Assembly: GCA_022059125.1 (NCBI GenBank)
Contig: JAEUWY010000002.1
Location: forward strand, 4,898,001-4,962,000
Length of the DNA: 64,000 nt
Reading direction: 5' to 3'
DNA from: Corynespora cassiicola
Lineage: Eukaryota; Ascomycota; Dothideomycetes; Pleosporales; Corynesporascaceae
Within the stretch, counting starts at the first letter, position 1. Each line of letters begins with the position of its first letter. A model generated the notes under the pieces. That model made no database searches. It was given only the letters and a program-made list of their open reading frames with translations, and was not told where the DNA came from. Position numbers and translations under genes: made by a program. Positions 14,600 to 27,285 of the stretch are shown one piece after another.

Positions 14600-15650
14600 T
14601 TTAACTAACTAGTTTAGAAACCGTATACGTAATAATTAGACTATTTTAAACTTTTCTGCTCTCTAGCAACTTATTTTACTCTATTATCGTCTATTATAGA
14701 CTTTACTAAAGTTAGAAATAATATTCTAAATAATAGCAGGTTTACTTATTACGTTTATACCCGTTATATTTTTTTTTTTAGTAAAAAAAAATATTAATTC
14801 TTTAGACAGGTTAGTTATCTGTGTTCTATCTCTAATAAGTCTACTAAAAATTTTTATAAGAAATAGTTAGTTAAAATAGAAAAGAGTAAAGTATTACTGT
14901 TTAAGCGGTGTTTTAAGTGCTTTATTAGCAACCAGAAGTATTATGCAGTAAGTTTCTGTTCTTTTTATAGCTATTTTAGGCTATTCTTAGCTATTATAAG
15001 ACTTTCTAACTTATTTTCAGGTGCTTAAAGCCTTTTATAATAAATATAATATAATTTATAATCTTCTGCTTAAGATTTACCGCGGTTACTATATAGTTTA
15101 AGTTACTGCAGTTCTTAATAACGCCAGAGCAGTTACTTAAAAAACTTATTATAAAAAAGTCTACTTTAATACTACAGAAATAGAAATTTAGTAGTTTAAA
15201 TTAACCCGTATCTGTAAAGCGCTTTCTAAACGTTTTTTACAGTAATTTCTTTAAAATTTCTTATTTTAAGACATTTTAAGCTATTCTGACACCTTATAAA
15301 AAGTTTATTTTTTATAATATTTATTTAATACTATATAATAGTGTAGTTTTTACTAATAATACTCTATAGTTTAAAGTGCGTTTTAGTAGACGTAAGTAAA
15401 ACTCTAAAAACGTTACTACTAAAATAAAAGCTAAAAAGCGTACTTTTAAGGCTTTTATATCCGCCTAAATTAAAGCTAACTAGAAAAATAGTAATACGCC
15501 TAAAAAAAAGGTAAAATAGCCTATTATACGCTATAATAGCTTATACTAACGTTTTTTTTTAGAGTTATAGTAGTAAAACTACTTTTAGTCTAGCTGCTAC
15601 AGCTGCCTAAAAAAAAAAAAAGTTAAAAACTTAAATTATTAATTTTAAAG
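14600..15650 (+). pseudogene. Plus-strand, apparently intron-bearing ORF relic inside gypsy-3
   Basis: Opposite to the pol genes of gypsy-3, the plus strand shows a readable Cys segment (KRCFKCFISNQKYYA, 14899-14946). It is followed at once by a canonical intron: GTAAGT donor at 14948, TTCTAAC branch near 15003 and TTTCAG acceptor ending at 15020. Downstream there are basic, possibly coiled-coil segments with RIP-type stops. Small Cys-motif ORFs of this sort occur repeatedly around fungal retroelements, but I do not recognise this one with certainty. Limits are approximate. It could be a captured host exon, an accessory ORF of the element, or part of a further nested insertion. Confidence 0.3.
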
Positions 15651-18600
15651 CTAAACGTGCGCGTGCTCCAAAAAATAAAAAAAATACTTTTATAAAAAAG
15701 ATTAAAAAGCTTTAGAGACAGATCGAGCCTCTTACTACGGCCTGTACCTAGTTAATATATAGTAGTATAGATTAATACAGGCTTTTATAGGGTATTATAG
15801 CGTGGAAAAATCTGGGTTAGTTTTCTTTAGCCCCTTTTTTAGCGTTATAGTTTCTTCTAAAGTATATAGGTAATACCCGGGGTCTTTAGTAGCCCTCTAC
15901 CTAATTTTTAAATAATTTTTCGTAATATAAATTCTCTTACTCTAATATTTTCTTCTATATCTTATTATAATATTCTTTAGTTCTTTATAGGTTATTTTAG
16001 GCTATAATAGACTAGTAATATTTTTATAAGTTTTTTCAACCTCTTCGTATAGTCTTTAATTCTATATTTTCTTAGAATTATAGCGCTATTAAACACTTTT
16101 TTATATAAAAAACCTAATATATTCTTTAGAAAAAAATATAAAGTAAAGGTAGCTATGTTTTTTATCCTTTTTTTTTCAGCTAAATTTCTGGATACTAGCT
16201 TACTTAAAAGTTATCTGGCTTTTTTCTAAGTATTTTAATCTATTATAGGCTATAATAGAGCTTTATAGCGTAAAGTAGTCTATTTACTTTTTTTTATTTG
16301 TTAGCTCTAAATACTTTTTTATTTTTAGAAGTTATTAATCGCGCCAGCGCTTATATTTAGTCTAAATTTCTAAAAAATTTTTTTTTTAGAGTAACTTTTC
16401 TATTTTACTAAATATTTCTAGATACTAACTAAAGATTTTCTTTAATTTAGTATTTTTTTAATAAAATAGATATTATCGTCTATTATGCGTAATGTGTCTA
16501 CTAGTAGTTCACTTTAGAATTATATCGTTTCTTTTTTAATATATTTTTTTAGTAATAATATATAGAAGACCGGGTGGATGCCTTATAGTCTAAATAAATT
16601 TACTTTATATATATCTGGCCTAATCTAGGCTATAATAGTCTCTAGTTCTACATATTTCTAATTTAGCTTTTTTTTCGGCTTTGTTAAGCGTATATACCTG
16701 TTTAATATAAGTACTTTATTCTTTATTACTAAAAAGATATATTTTCTCTTCTTGTCGGAGTACCTTTTTTAGTACTTATTTACTATTTTAATTTTCTAGC
16801 GATATTCTGCCTGTAAAGTAAGTACTTTTACTACTAAATTATTTTTTAAGTATAATTCTCCGCTACTTAAAAGTATTCCGGGCCAGTCTAGCGCCTTTAG
16901 ATCCGCTTTATAGTATACTTAGAATAGTATAGTTATAGTAGTTACGTGTACGCTGTTATTATACGTAAATTCTATAATTAGCAACTAAATTACTTAGTTG
17001 TTCTGTTCTAGGTAATAATAGCATCTAAAATACTGTTCTAGAGTCTAATTCTATCTCTCTGTTTATTTATCTGTTTTAGAATAATAAATAGAAAATAAAA
17101 CTTTTAGAGTACCTAAGTAGTAATAAAAACTATTCTAATACTTAAAATTTATTAAAAGTTTTTAATTTAAAATAATATTTTTTAAAGTTCTATAAAGTTA
17201 GACTATTTCTTTTATTTAGATTTAAGCTAGATTTTAAGCAGTCTAATTCGCTTAAACTAGTATATAGTAGACTATCTTTATTAATTAGTCTACTACTATT
17301 AGTATTAAGTTGTATACTTAGCTAAAGTATTTTAATAAAAAAAGTTTAGTAATAAAGTCTATTGTAACGTCTAACTACAGCCTATTAAAAGCTAGAAAAG
17401 AGTTTAATAGGTTATAAGAGCGGTGTCTAGCTGTAACTAATTTTCTATACTTTAAACAGTTATTATAGTACGCCTCTATATTTTTTCTAATTTCTTTCTA
17501 ATAATACTTGCGTCTAATTTTTTCTAGCGTTTTCTTTACTTTAAAGTAACCTGCTATTAAGCTATTATAGTATTTCTAAAATGCTTTAGCTTTCTTTTAA
17601 TCCGTACTTAGTTGTAATTTTAACTAATTAGTTATTTAGCGTTGTCTTAAGATAGAAATAAAAAGTTATTTTTTTTTTTTTTAAAAGAGTTTTTTACTTA
17701 TTTTTTTTACTATCTTTACTGCAAAAGTCTAAAGTTAAAGTATTTCTATTTTTTTTTTTTAAACTTCTTCTCTCTGTTTCTTTTTTCTTATTTTTCTTCT
17801 TTTTTTTAGGTGGTTTTTCCCTAATACAGGGTCCCGGAAGCCTCTAATATTTTACCTAAAATATTCTAGTACTGTCTATATACTCTCTGGATAATTTTGT
17901 AATTATTACTAGTATTACAAAGTTTTATAAAAATTTCCGGGTTATTATAGCTCGTAGTAGCTTTATATAGGCTTTATTACCCTTCTATAATAGTTATTAA
18001 GCCTCTTCTATATAATTCGGCTTTTTTAATAGACTGTCCGCAGAATTCAGCTTTTTTAAGTAATAAATTATAATAAAATTATACTCTGTAAGTCTTTCGT
18101 ATGCTCTAATCTAATAGTAGTTAAATATCTTTATCTTTATAAACTACTTAAGATTATTATAGTCTGTAAAAAGCTTAAATAGCGTTTTTTAAAAGTAGTA
18201 TTACTAATAAAATAAACTTTTATCTATTACGAGCAATTTTTTATTATAGATATTATAATTGTATTCGGCTTAGTCTATTTTTCTTAAAAAAAACCTAATA
18301 GGTCTTTATTAGTTCTTTCTGTTCTGGTCTAAGCTTTTCTAGCTTATAATACTATAAATTGCGCCTTCTAAGGCGTCTATCTTAACTTTTATTAGTTTTT
18401 AAAAGTTAAAGTAGGCTAAAATCAGAATTAAAAGAAAGGCATTTTTTATTCGTATAAAAGCTTATTTTACTTTTTAATTAAAATTAACTTTTACGCTTTT
18501 TTTTTTTTTAAGCGTAGCCGCCTCTAGCCGCGTTTAGCCTCTTTTAAGTTATTTTAGTTAATAGTAAAGTAATGCAGAAGAAGTTAGCAATAAACTTCCT

Positions 18601-21279
18601 ATAGTAATTTATAAAACTAATAAATACTCTAATATCTCTTACCGTTTTTAGTATTAGCTAGTTTTAGATTATTTTAACTCTTTCTAAGTTAACTTTAATT
18701 TCTTCTAAATACACTATATATTCTAGGTATTCTACCTGTTGTGTATAGAATTTATACTTACTAAGTTTTATATATAATTTAGCCTGCTTTAGTCTTTCTA
18801 AGACTTCTCTAACGTGATCTATATAAGCCTCTTTTATATTAGAATAGACTAGAATGTTATCTAGGTATATAATATACGTTATATTAACTAGCTCTGCTAG
18901 AGTCTAGTTAATATAGAATTAAAAGGCAGCAGAGGCGTTAGTTAGACTAAAAAGTATTATAAAGTATTTAAAATAACTATATTTTATTCTAAAGGCCGTC
19001 TTCTATTTATTGCTTTTCCGGATATATATTCTGTAGTACGTTTTCCGGATATCTAGCTTTGTAAACTACTTTACTTTTAATAATATTTTTAGAAACTTAG
19101 CTATAAGTAGTAACAGATGCCGGTTCTTAACTATTATTTTATTTAAACCTCTATAATTAATATATAGTTATAAAATTTTTTTTTTTTTTTGTAAAAAGAA
19201 TAGGTGCCTCAGCTAGAGACCTTAACCGCCTTATCTATTCTTTTTAGAAATACTTTTCTATATATTTACAAAAATGTTTTAGTTTAACTATTAATATATT
19301 ATAGAGCAGTTAGTAAAGTAAACTTATACTAGGTTACAGCTCTATTATAAAATTTTAGTTACTATATATAGATAGTACTAATACTTTATCAGGCCTAACT
19401 ATATTTTTAAATTTTTAGTATTTTAGTTTTAGAACGGGCGTCTCTGGCCTAAACGCTAACGTATTTTAAAATTAACTAATTAAACAGATGTAAACGTCCG
19501 TATCAGAACTTAAAAATATTTTCTTAAACTAATCTGCGTTCTCTATAGCTACTTTAGTATATTTTAAACTACTATAGCTTTTAATATTTTTAAAAAGCAT
19601 CTTTTAGCTCCGAAAATTCAACTTTAAATTAAACTAATTAATCTAAAATAGTTCTAAGTATATTAGCAGTTTTTTAAAATTAGTAACTATAAATAAAATT
19701 CTGTAGATTTATATTCTGTTTTTTAAGTTTTTAATATATATCTCCGCGACTGTAGACTTATAAACAGTATAATTTAATCTATTTAGAAATAGTAGAATAA
19801 TCTCTAGTACAGAATAAATAACTAAATTCTGTTTTTTCGCTACTGTTACTAAAATAATATTAAACTATACTCTGCTATCTACTATAGCATCTAGCTTTAT
19901 AGAATTTTCTGTTTTTACTTTAAAAGAAAGTAGCGTAAGTTTTTTAATGTTTAATATTTTTTTAAAATTCTCTAACTTCTTTATCTATATTAGGTTAATA
20001 TAGACTAAAAAATAGAAGTCTAATCTCTTTAGCCCTTAGCTTTTCTCTTCTTATTAGAAAGGTAGGCTTTTTTTTTTGCTTTATTTAAGTAACAGAGTGC
20101 AATATAACCCTGTTTTTTACAGGTATAACACACTATATCTGTTTTAGACTTTTTTTTATACTCTTAAAGTATTTTAGCCCGTTATAGGTTATTTTTACTC
20201 TTTTTTTTTTTTTTTAGCTTAACTCTGTAGAATTAGAGCTTATTAACGTACTAAATTCTTACTTATCTCTTTTCTAACTTTTTTTTATTTTACTTTTCTG
20301 TAACAGATCTCTGTAGATTCTATTCGCCTTCTGCTCTACCTGTAAAAAATTTAAATAATTTTATTAGAAAAGATATTATAATTCACGTCAGATTTCTTCT
20401 AAAAGTACTCTAATAAATTTAACTACTATTCTATAAAAGTTTAACTTTTTTATTTTAACTTATAAAAGTTAGAAGTAATTAAGAAAGTCTGTTAGAGACT
20501 GTAAAGGCCTTTACTTATAAGTTTTAATAAAGTTATAAATAGATTACTTACGTTTCTCTACTGTGCCTAATACTTTTAGCATTTTTTTTTTAAGTTTTGC
20601 TATATAGAAGCCTAATATAGATTATTTTAGTATATATGTACCGCATGCGTTTTCTAAAAAGTTTTTATATTCTTACTCGTGTATTATAGGCTAAATAAAA
20701 TTTTTTATTTATCTGCTTTAAAGTATTATAAATTTTTTATATAGTAGTTTTTATTATTGCGGAGCTATTAGTTATAGTCTACTTTATTTTTTTTTTTGTA
20801 ATAATAAGGTAGTTTAGAGCGTAGTAGATTTATCTGTTCTAGTACAGAATAGACTATTATAGTAATTTTTATATTACTTATAGCTTTATTAAAAGCTGTT
20901 ATATTGCTCTGCTCGTATCTACAGCGTAATTTAGATAATTATTATAATTTTTTTTATTATTATTTATTTTTAAACTATTAGCGCAGTTTTTCTAACGCTT
21001 TTAGCGTTTTAAATTAAAGTAGAGTATTTATTTCTAGTTCTAGCGATAATAAGGTTTCGCGATCTCTACTAAGCTCTACTAGTCTAGTATTATCTTTTTA
21101 TTATTTATAGTTGTTTTTTTACTTCTAACTACTTTCTCCGCTACTACTGTAGTGTAGAGTACTAATTCTTATTTTTTTAGTACTTTTAAAGGCACTAAGT
21201 AGAGTTTATAAATCTGCATAGTTATTAACTATAATAGTTTAATACTATTTATTTTATACTGTGTAATAAGCGATTTAAA

Positions 21280-21498
21280 TATTAAGCATAAACTTAAAGT
21301 AGAGTGTAAAAGTTATAGTAATACAGATAGACAGGTAAAAAGAACCTAATTATATATTATTATATAGAAAAGAGAGATGAATTGCTGCCAAGACAGCTTG
21401 CAGTAACTTAGAAATATATACTATTACGCTTGTAACTAAGCTAACCTAGAACACTCTATAATAGGCCATAATAGGTTATGATGAGACACAGCTTTATA
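21280..21498 (-). repeat. 5' LTR of gypsy-3
   Basis: 219 bp, more RIP-mutated than its partner at 13645; followed by the TTTAT target duplication. Confidence 0.88.
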
Positions 21499-21866
21499 TT
21501 TATTTTAGTAGTAGCTAGCAGTTAAAAGCGCTGTACGCGTTACAGAAAATAAAAATATAATTTTTATATATATAAAATAATAGTATAACTACTATAGTTA
21601 CTTTTTATATTAAGTTATTATAGTATTTTTTTAAAGTAGTTAAGTAGGTAGTTCTGTAGATGCTGAAGTAGTTAAAAGCTAATCAGTTCGCTTATCTAAT
21701 CAGCTCGCTTATTCTTTATATTAAACTATATTTTTTACGTATTAATAAAAGTTTCTAAATTACTTTAAAAATTTTTTTTTTATTTTTATAGCTCGTTTAG
21801 TTATAGAGTTATACGAGTTTAAAAAGTATAACTTTTTTTAGTTTTTTTTTATATTACTTCTCTATA

Positions 21867-22276
21867 TATAATTTAAAAGTAATATAAAATATAAAAACTA
21901 TTTAAGAATAGTATTTTAAAAATAGTTAAAATAAAAGCAATTAAAATAAAGTATATAATAAAAATAAAAAAACTTTACTTTTTAGATTTATACTTTTTTT
22001 TTAAAATAGTTATCTAGGCTTTTAAAGTTTTATTAATTTAAAATATAAATTTTAATAGACTTTATAATAGCTTTTTAAATACTAGAATTAAAATAATAAC
22101 TATAATATATAATAATTTAATTTAATTTTAAATTATTTTTTTATAAAAACTTTAATCTTTTTTATTTTTTAAAGTTTTAGTTAAATTTTTTTAAAAAAAT
22201 AAAAATAGTAATTTATAATAATAGACTATATATACTATTTAATTTAATTTTTATTTTATAAATACTATTACTTTAT
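21867..22276. other. AT-rich spacer between nests A and B
   Basis: About 410 bp of nearly pure A/T sequence between the right TIR of the degraded Tc1-like copy and the target duplication of gypsy-2. No repeat match, coding relic or RNA gene was recognised. Confidence 0.4.
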
Positions 22277-22281
22277 GTATT

Positions 22282-22725
22282 TATTATAATACGGTTTTAG
22301 AAGAATTTAAATAAATAACATTAAAAACGCAGCTTTAATTATATATATAATTACGCGCTTAAAAAAAAACTACTGTACTATATTATATAACTAAAAAAAA
22401 TATAATTTAGAGCTTATATTTTAGCCAAATTAACGCTTATAAATACTAATAGTAAGTATTTATAATAAGTATAAGTAAGCGCGGTTACTATATATATATA
22501 TATAGTTTATATAATTATATTTTATAATTATATTTACTTTCTTAGCAAATCTATTATTTAGAATTAACTATTAATTTATTATACTCTATTATTAATACAG
22601 AAATCTGTATAGTATATTATATATTATTTTACTTATATAATTTTACTAGTATTTATTTCTAAAAATTAATTTAAACAGGTATTTATTTTTTAGTTTTATT
22701 TATAGCTTATAGCACAGTTTTAATA
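22282..22725 (+). repeat. 5' LTR of gypsy-2
   Basis: 444 bp, starts TATTATAATACGG (ancestral TG at the end) directly after GTATT. Confidence 0.88.
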
Positions 22726-25151
22726 TTATAAATATTTTTTAAAATAAGTACTATTTTAAAATTACGCGCACTTTTAACTCTAACTAATAGTACTATTAGT
22801 ACTAAAATATTACTAGTATAATTATATAATTTAACACGGCAGACAACTATTTTATTAAAATAGTAATATTTAATTTTTACTATAAAAAACAAAGTAAGTT
22901 TAAAAACTAGCTCTTACAGCTTAACTTATTTTTTAACTTTTAAAATAAAAATATTAAAAAAAATATATATATTATATTTACAGCTATGTATATAAAAAGT
23001 AAAATACTTTAATAAATTAAATTAGTTTTTATTAAGTATAAAAACAGCAAAGCTAATAATAACGTTAATAAATAAATAAAAAACTTTAATAAATTTAAAA
23101 AAAAATTTAAATAAGTTTTTAAAGTTTTAATAAAAATATAATTACTAAATAAGCTATTTAATATTTTAAATAACGAGTTTCAGCTACTAACTATACTAAT
23201 AAATTTTAGTAACTATTAATTTTTACTTAATAAAATAATAAAATATTGATAATAATATACTGTTAAAAACTTAAATTTAATATTAAAAAAAAACTTATAC
23301 GTTTTAAAGCTTAGCTTAATATACTTAAATAATTTATAAATAAGTTTATTAATATTAATTAAAAACTGTATAAACTGTGTATAAAATTACACTAAAACTA
23401 AAATTTATAATATAAATAACGTACTAAACTAAGCTATAGTAAAAAGTATTATAATATTAATACTAGTAAATAAGTTAAATGTAAAGTAACGTATTTTACT
23501 CGTAACACCTATAATAATAAACTAATAATTTTAAATAATATCTAAAAATTAAAATAAAAAAATAATAAAAAAAAATAAGTTTAAAAGTAAAACTATAATT
23601 TACTACGCGTGTAAAAAAACAGACTATATTATAAAAAACTATTAATTAAAAAATAAAATTAGTTAACAGCTAAATATATTATAAATTACTTTAAATAATA
23701 AATTTAATGCAGATAAAAAATAAAAAGTTATTATAAATGAATTTTATAAAATAGAATTTATCTGTAATAGCGAACTACTGCAATATAAAAAAATAAAAAA
23801 AATTTTTAATTATATTTAGTATTAAAATAAAAGCACTTAAATAGAGCTTAGAAGTATTTTTAAAGAAGTTAAATTTAAAAAATCTAGTTTTAAAAAAAAA
23901 AAAACTTTTTATAAAGTATATAAATATAGAAACTATTTAAGTAACGCTAGTTATAAGTTTAAAAAAAACAGTAATAGCAGTATACTATCTAAACTCGCTT
24001 AATTTAAAGCTAATAAAAACTTTAAATAAATATAAAAATTAGCTAAAGCTTTTAAAGAATACAGAAAAAATTTAATAAAAACGCCTGTATAGTAGAAAAA
24101 ATTACTTATAATATATAAATATTTAAAAAAATATAATAACTTAAATAAAAAAAATTAAAATTTAAAAGAACGCTAATAGCGACGCAGTTCTAAAATATAA
24201 AAATAAAATAATTAACTAAATTTAAAAATTAGATTAAAAGTTTTACTAAATTTTAACAGCGAACTAAATACAGTTTTAAATTTTTTATAAAGCTAATATA
24301 CGTAAAAACTATAATACTACTTAAATCTAAAAAATTTAAAATATATAAGCTATTTATAAATATTTTACAGAAAAAACTAATACCAGATTTATTACTTAAA
24401 TAAAGTAGTAGTAGAATAGTTTTTAAAAAAACTACGTAAATATATATAACAGTAGTTTAACTGCGAAATATATATATATAATATTTATTTATAAAAAAAA
24501 TAATAAGTACAAGACTTTTTTAGAATAAATAAAAATAAAAAACTTATAATAAATATGCTAGTTAACAGAAAATATACACAAAATTTCTAATAAATATACT
24601 TATATAAAAATTATAAATATTACTAAAATAAAAAACGTTTATATAAATTTAGTAATAAGTTTTTTTTAGAACAGTACTTAGCGTTTAGAATTAATTTAAA
24701 ATATTATATACTACTAATTTAGAAAACTTAGTTAAGCTACCTATTAAGCTTAATAGATACTAAATAAAAATATTATTAAATATAAAAATTTAGCGTAACT
24801 ATTTTTTACAGCAGACTATAAAGTATAGTAAAATAAAAATATATATTTATAAATAATTTTATTTTTTTTATATAGTAACTAAAAAAAAAATACTTAAAAG
24901 AGTATTAATAGATTAAAAAGCTATAATTATTATAGATATCTAGAAATATTAAAAAGAGATTTTTTTTAATATTATAGACACGGCTATTTATAATATTATT
25001 CTAAAACTTCTATAATTTAAAAAATATAACCTATATATTAACTAGATAAAAAAAAAGTTTTTATTTATATAATATAATTACGCTATTATATGAAAATCTA
25101 TATATTAATAGAATTTAATAGTAAATAAAATTACGCTAAATAATATAAGTA

Positions 25152-25384
25152 CAGAGGGGTGACATTAAAAAAGAGTAATCGAAAAAATAGCACTTTTTAA
25201 ACTTCTATAACTTTTTAACTAAACTAGCTATTTTTAAAAAAAAAAATAAGTTATATAGAGATTTTTCTAGTCTTTTATTATAGCAAAAAAAAAATTGCTT
25301 ATATAATAATAATAATAAGCTTGAAAGTTAGAAAAAAATTAAACTAAAAAAAAGAGTAAAATTAAAATCTAATTTATTTTTTAT
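25152..25384 (+). repeat. Left terminal inverted repeat of the Tc1 element
   Basis: Matches the inverse of 27056-27285 with only scattered differences; contains an internal imperfect palindrome around TTGCTTATATAATAATAATAA. Confidence 0.85.
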
Positions 25385-25620
25385 TAATAAAATTTTTTAA
25401 ACTTTTTATTTTACGCTAACTATATTTAGCTAAGTCTATATTACGTAAGCAAAAAACTAAAGCTAGAAATTTATTTTAATATTAAAAAAATAAAGTTTAA
25501 AAAATAAAGTTTTGCTTATATAAGCACTAATTACATAATAATAAACTAGTTAAATTAGTATAAAAATAAATATTTCAAAAATTTAATCTTAAATCTCTAT
25601 TTCCTCTGAACACAGATAAG

Positions 25621-26884
25621 ATGGAACCTCAATTTTCAACATATGAAGAAAAAGTTAATCTTTTATATAAAGCTAATACATCTATTATAACTATTTCTAA
25701 TATATTAAATAAAAGTAAAAAAAGTATTTATAATACTATACAACGTATTAAAAGAAAAAAAAAATTATTTAATAGTATAATAAGAGATAGAAATCAGGAT
25801 AAAATAAAGCTATTAAAAAGAGATAAAAGAATTATAAATAGGGATTTAATTAAAAGCCCTAAAAAAACAAATAAAAGAATATTATTAGAAAATAATATAA
25901 AAATATCTAAAAGAAGCTTATAAAGATATTTAAAAGAAGAAAATTATAGTACAAATATTAGTACTAAAAAGCCGTATTTAAATAAAAAAAAAAGCGGAAA
26001 TAAGATTAAAATACGCAAAAAAACAATTAAAAAATATAGAGAATATAAATTTAAATAAAATTATATTTTCTGATAAGTCAGCAATAGAAAGAGGCCTAGG
26101 TTCTAGATAAGAATATATAAGAAAGAAGAGAAATAAAAGAGTAGGAGCTGAATTAGCTTTTATAAAATCAAATTGTAAGTAAAAAAAAAAAATTAAAAAA
26201 TTAAAATTAATTAAAAATTAATTATAATTTTTTAATTTAATTACTTTTTTAAAAAAATTAATACTAATTAAATTATAGCTCGAGATATTGTTATATCAGT
26301 ATGGGGAGCTATTTGGATAGGAGGAAGATCAGAATTAGTGTTTATTAAAACACCTAATTCTAAAAATAACTTTAATAATACAGATTATATACAAAAAGTA
26401 TTAAAACCTATTATTAAAAAACAAATAAAACCCGGTTAGTTTATATACCTTTTTTTTATTTTTAAAATTAAAATAAATATATTTAATTAATATATTTATA
26501 AAAATTTTAAATTTTAAAATTAATATAAATACTAATTAGTTTATAGACTGGAAATTTTAACAAGATAATTCAAAAATTCATACAGCTAAACCAGTTTTAA
26601 AATGGTTTAAAAGAAATAAAATTGAATTATTTGAACATCCAGCTTATAGCCCAGATTTAGCACCTATAGAAAATATCTAGGCTATACTAAAAAATAATTT
26701 AAAAAAATTAAATCCTAATTTATTAGGTAAAAAAAATAATAAAAAAGATAATACTTTATTTATAAACGCTATAAATAAAGAATAGAATTTAATTCCACAA
26801 AAAATAATAGATAATTGTATGTTATCTTTACCTAGGCGTTGGGAAGCAGTTATTAAAGCTAACGGGTATTATACAAAATATTAA
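25621..26884 (+). pseudogene. Tc1-family DD34E transposase relic with two introns
   Basis: An ATG at 25621 opens a 100-codon helix-turn-helix region (TISNILNKSKKSIYNTIQRI). It ends at a TAA (25921) that replaces Gln. Reading on in frame gives the first catalytic Asp in IIFSDKSAIERG (near 26065-26095) and an intron at 26175-26278 (GTAAGT, TACTAAT branch, TATAG). Next come VWGAIWIGGRSELVF, a second intron at 26435-26546, QDNSKIHTA with the second Asp, and SPDLAPIENIW with Glu 34 residues after it: a DD34E triad. At least four further in-frame stops (e.g. in WKF-stop-QDN and EN-I-stop-AI) correspond to CAA-to-TAA or TGG-to-TAG changes. TAA at 26882-26884 is the natural end. Confidence 0.85.
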
Positions 26885-27055
26885 TAATTTAATTAATTAA
26901 TAATAGATTTATATAATTTAATTTTTTATAAAAAAAATTTCTATTATTATTTTTCTTTTTTTTTAAATAAAAAAGTTATACTTAAAATTTATGTATATAT
27001 ATATATTGTATACAGATTCACAATTTTTAAATAAAAAATAAAAATCTTACGCTAG

Positions 27056-27285
27056 AAAAAAAATAAATCAGCTTTTAACTTTACTCTTTTTTTTAGTTTA
27101 ATTTCTTTCTAACTTTTAAGCTTATTATTATTATATAAGCAATTTTTTTTTGTTATAATAAAAGACTAGAAAGATCTCTATATAACTTATTTTTTTTTTT
27201 AAAAAATAGCTAGTTTAGTTAAAAAGTTATAGAAGTTTAAAAAGTGCTATTTTTTCGATTACTCTTTTTTAATGTCACCCCTCTG
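27056..27285 (-). repeat. Right terminal inverted repeat of the Tc1 element
   Basis: Inverse of 25152-25384; ends GTCACCCCTCTG followed by TA. Confidence 0.85.

Larger units (their letters stand above)
13645..21498 (-). mobile_element. Gypsy-3, second family of RIPed Ty3/gypsy element
   Basis: Two 219-bp LTRs (13645-13863 and 21280-21498) differ almost only by transitions, and TTTAT is duplicated at 13640-13644 and 21499-21503. The LTR ancestor starts TGTCAGGCACGAA. On the minus strand the reverse-transcriptase box IYLDNILVYS lies at about 18842-18871, with PFGLTNA-type relics just before it, so pol reads right to left. It belongs to a different family from gypsy-1/-2 (other LTR, other length) and retains somewhat more G+C, suggesting weaker or later RIP. 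An extra plus-strand relic at 14.6-15.65 kb lies between pol and the 3' LTR. Non-functional. Confidence 0.88.
4186..21721 (+). mobile_element. Fot1/pogo-type DNA transposon, interrupted by two gypsy elements
   Basis: Termini ACATAAAGAATAAG and its inverse are flanked by TA (4184-4185, 21722-21723), the Tc1/mariner-superfamily target. Removing gypsy-1, gypsy-3 and one TSD copy each leaves about 1,847 bp, close to the usual Fot1 length. Plus-strand relics of the pogo-type DDE transposase are readable: NIYNFNKTSF near 4755-4785, where the first catalytic Asp reads Asn as RIP would produce; an NACS-VI segment near 4895-4920 just before gypsy-1 interrupts; LIRDRIRKYKN near 13350-13385 after it; then a basic C-terminus to 13639. 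Subterminal repeats of AAGCGAGYCGAT type remain visible despite RIP. Not functional. Confidence 0.75.
2883..21864 (-). mobile_element. Degraded Tc1-like element split by a 17.5-kb nested insertion
   Basis: The left end (CAGAAAAGTAATATT at 2883) is a RIP-mutated version of the CAGAGGGGTGACATT terminus of the Tc1 element at 25152. The right end (ACTTCTCTA up to 21864) is its inverse, and both are flanked by TA (2881-2882, 21865-21866). Between about 3068 and 4185 the minus strand matches the 5' half of the 25152 element: both catalytic-domain start and leader are recognisable, including the first intron. Sequence between ~2990 and ~3068 jumps from the TIR straight into mid-transposase, so the 3' half of the gene is deleted. 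A Fot1-like element interrupts it at 4186-21721. Own length is only about 1.4 kb. It cannot code. Confidence 0.7.
25152..27285 (+). mobile_element. Tc1-type transposon with ~230-bp TIRs, best preserved element here
   Basis: 2,134 bp, flanked by TA (25150-25151, 27286-27287). Ends CAGAGGGGTGACATT and exact inverse. The TIRs (about 25152-25384 and 27056-27285) are nearly identical over their length, much longer than those of classical Tc1 elements. Inside is a transposase relic with two introns (25621-26884). It still has CA and TG dinucleotides, the ATG and the final stop, so it has suffered far less mutation than the gypsy-2 copy around it and must be a later arrival. It could not make a full transposase because of in-frame stops, but ends of this quality might still be usable in trans. 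Confidence 0.92.

Noticed and set aside
22707..22892. 61-codon minus-strand frame in gypsy-2
   Set aside because: Low-complexity Ile/Lys/Asn/Tyr frame starting inside the LTR; a chance opening in AT-rich DNA.
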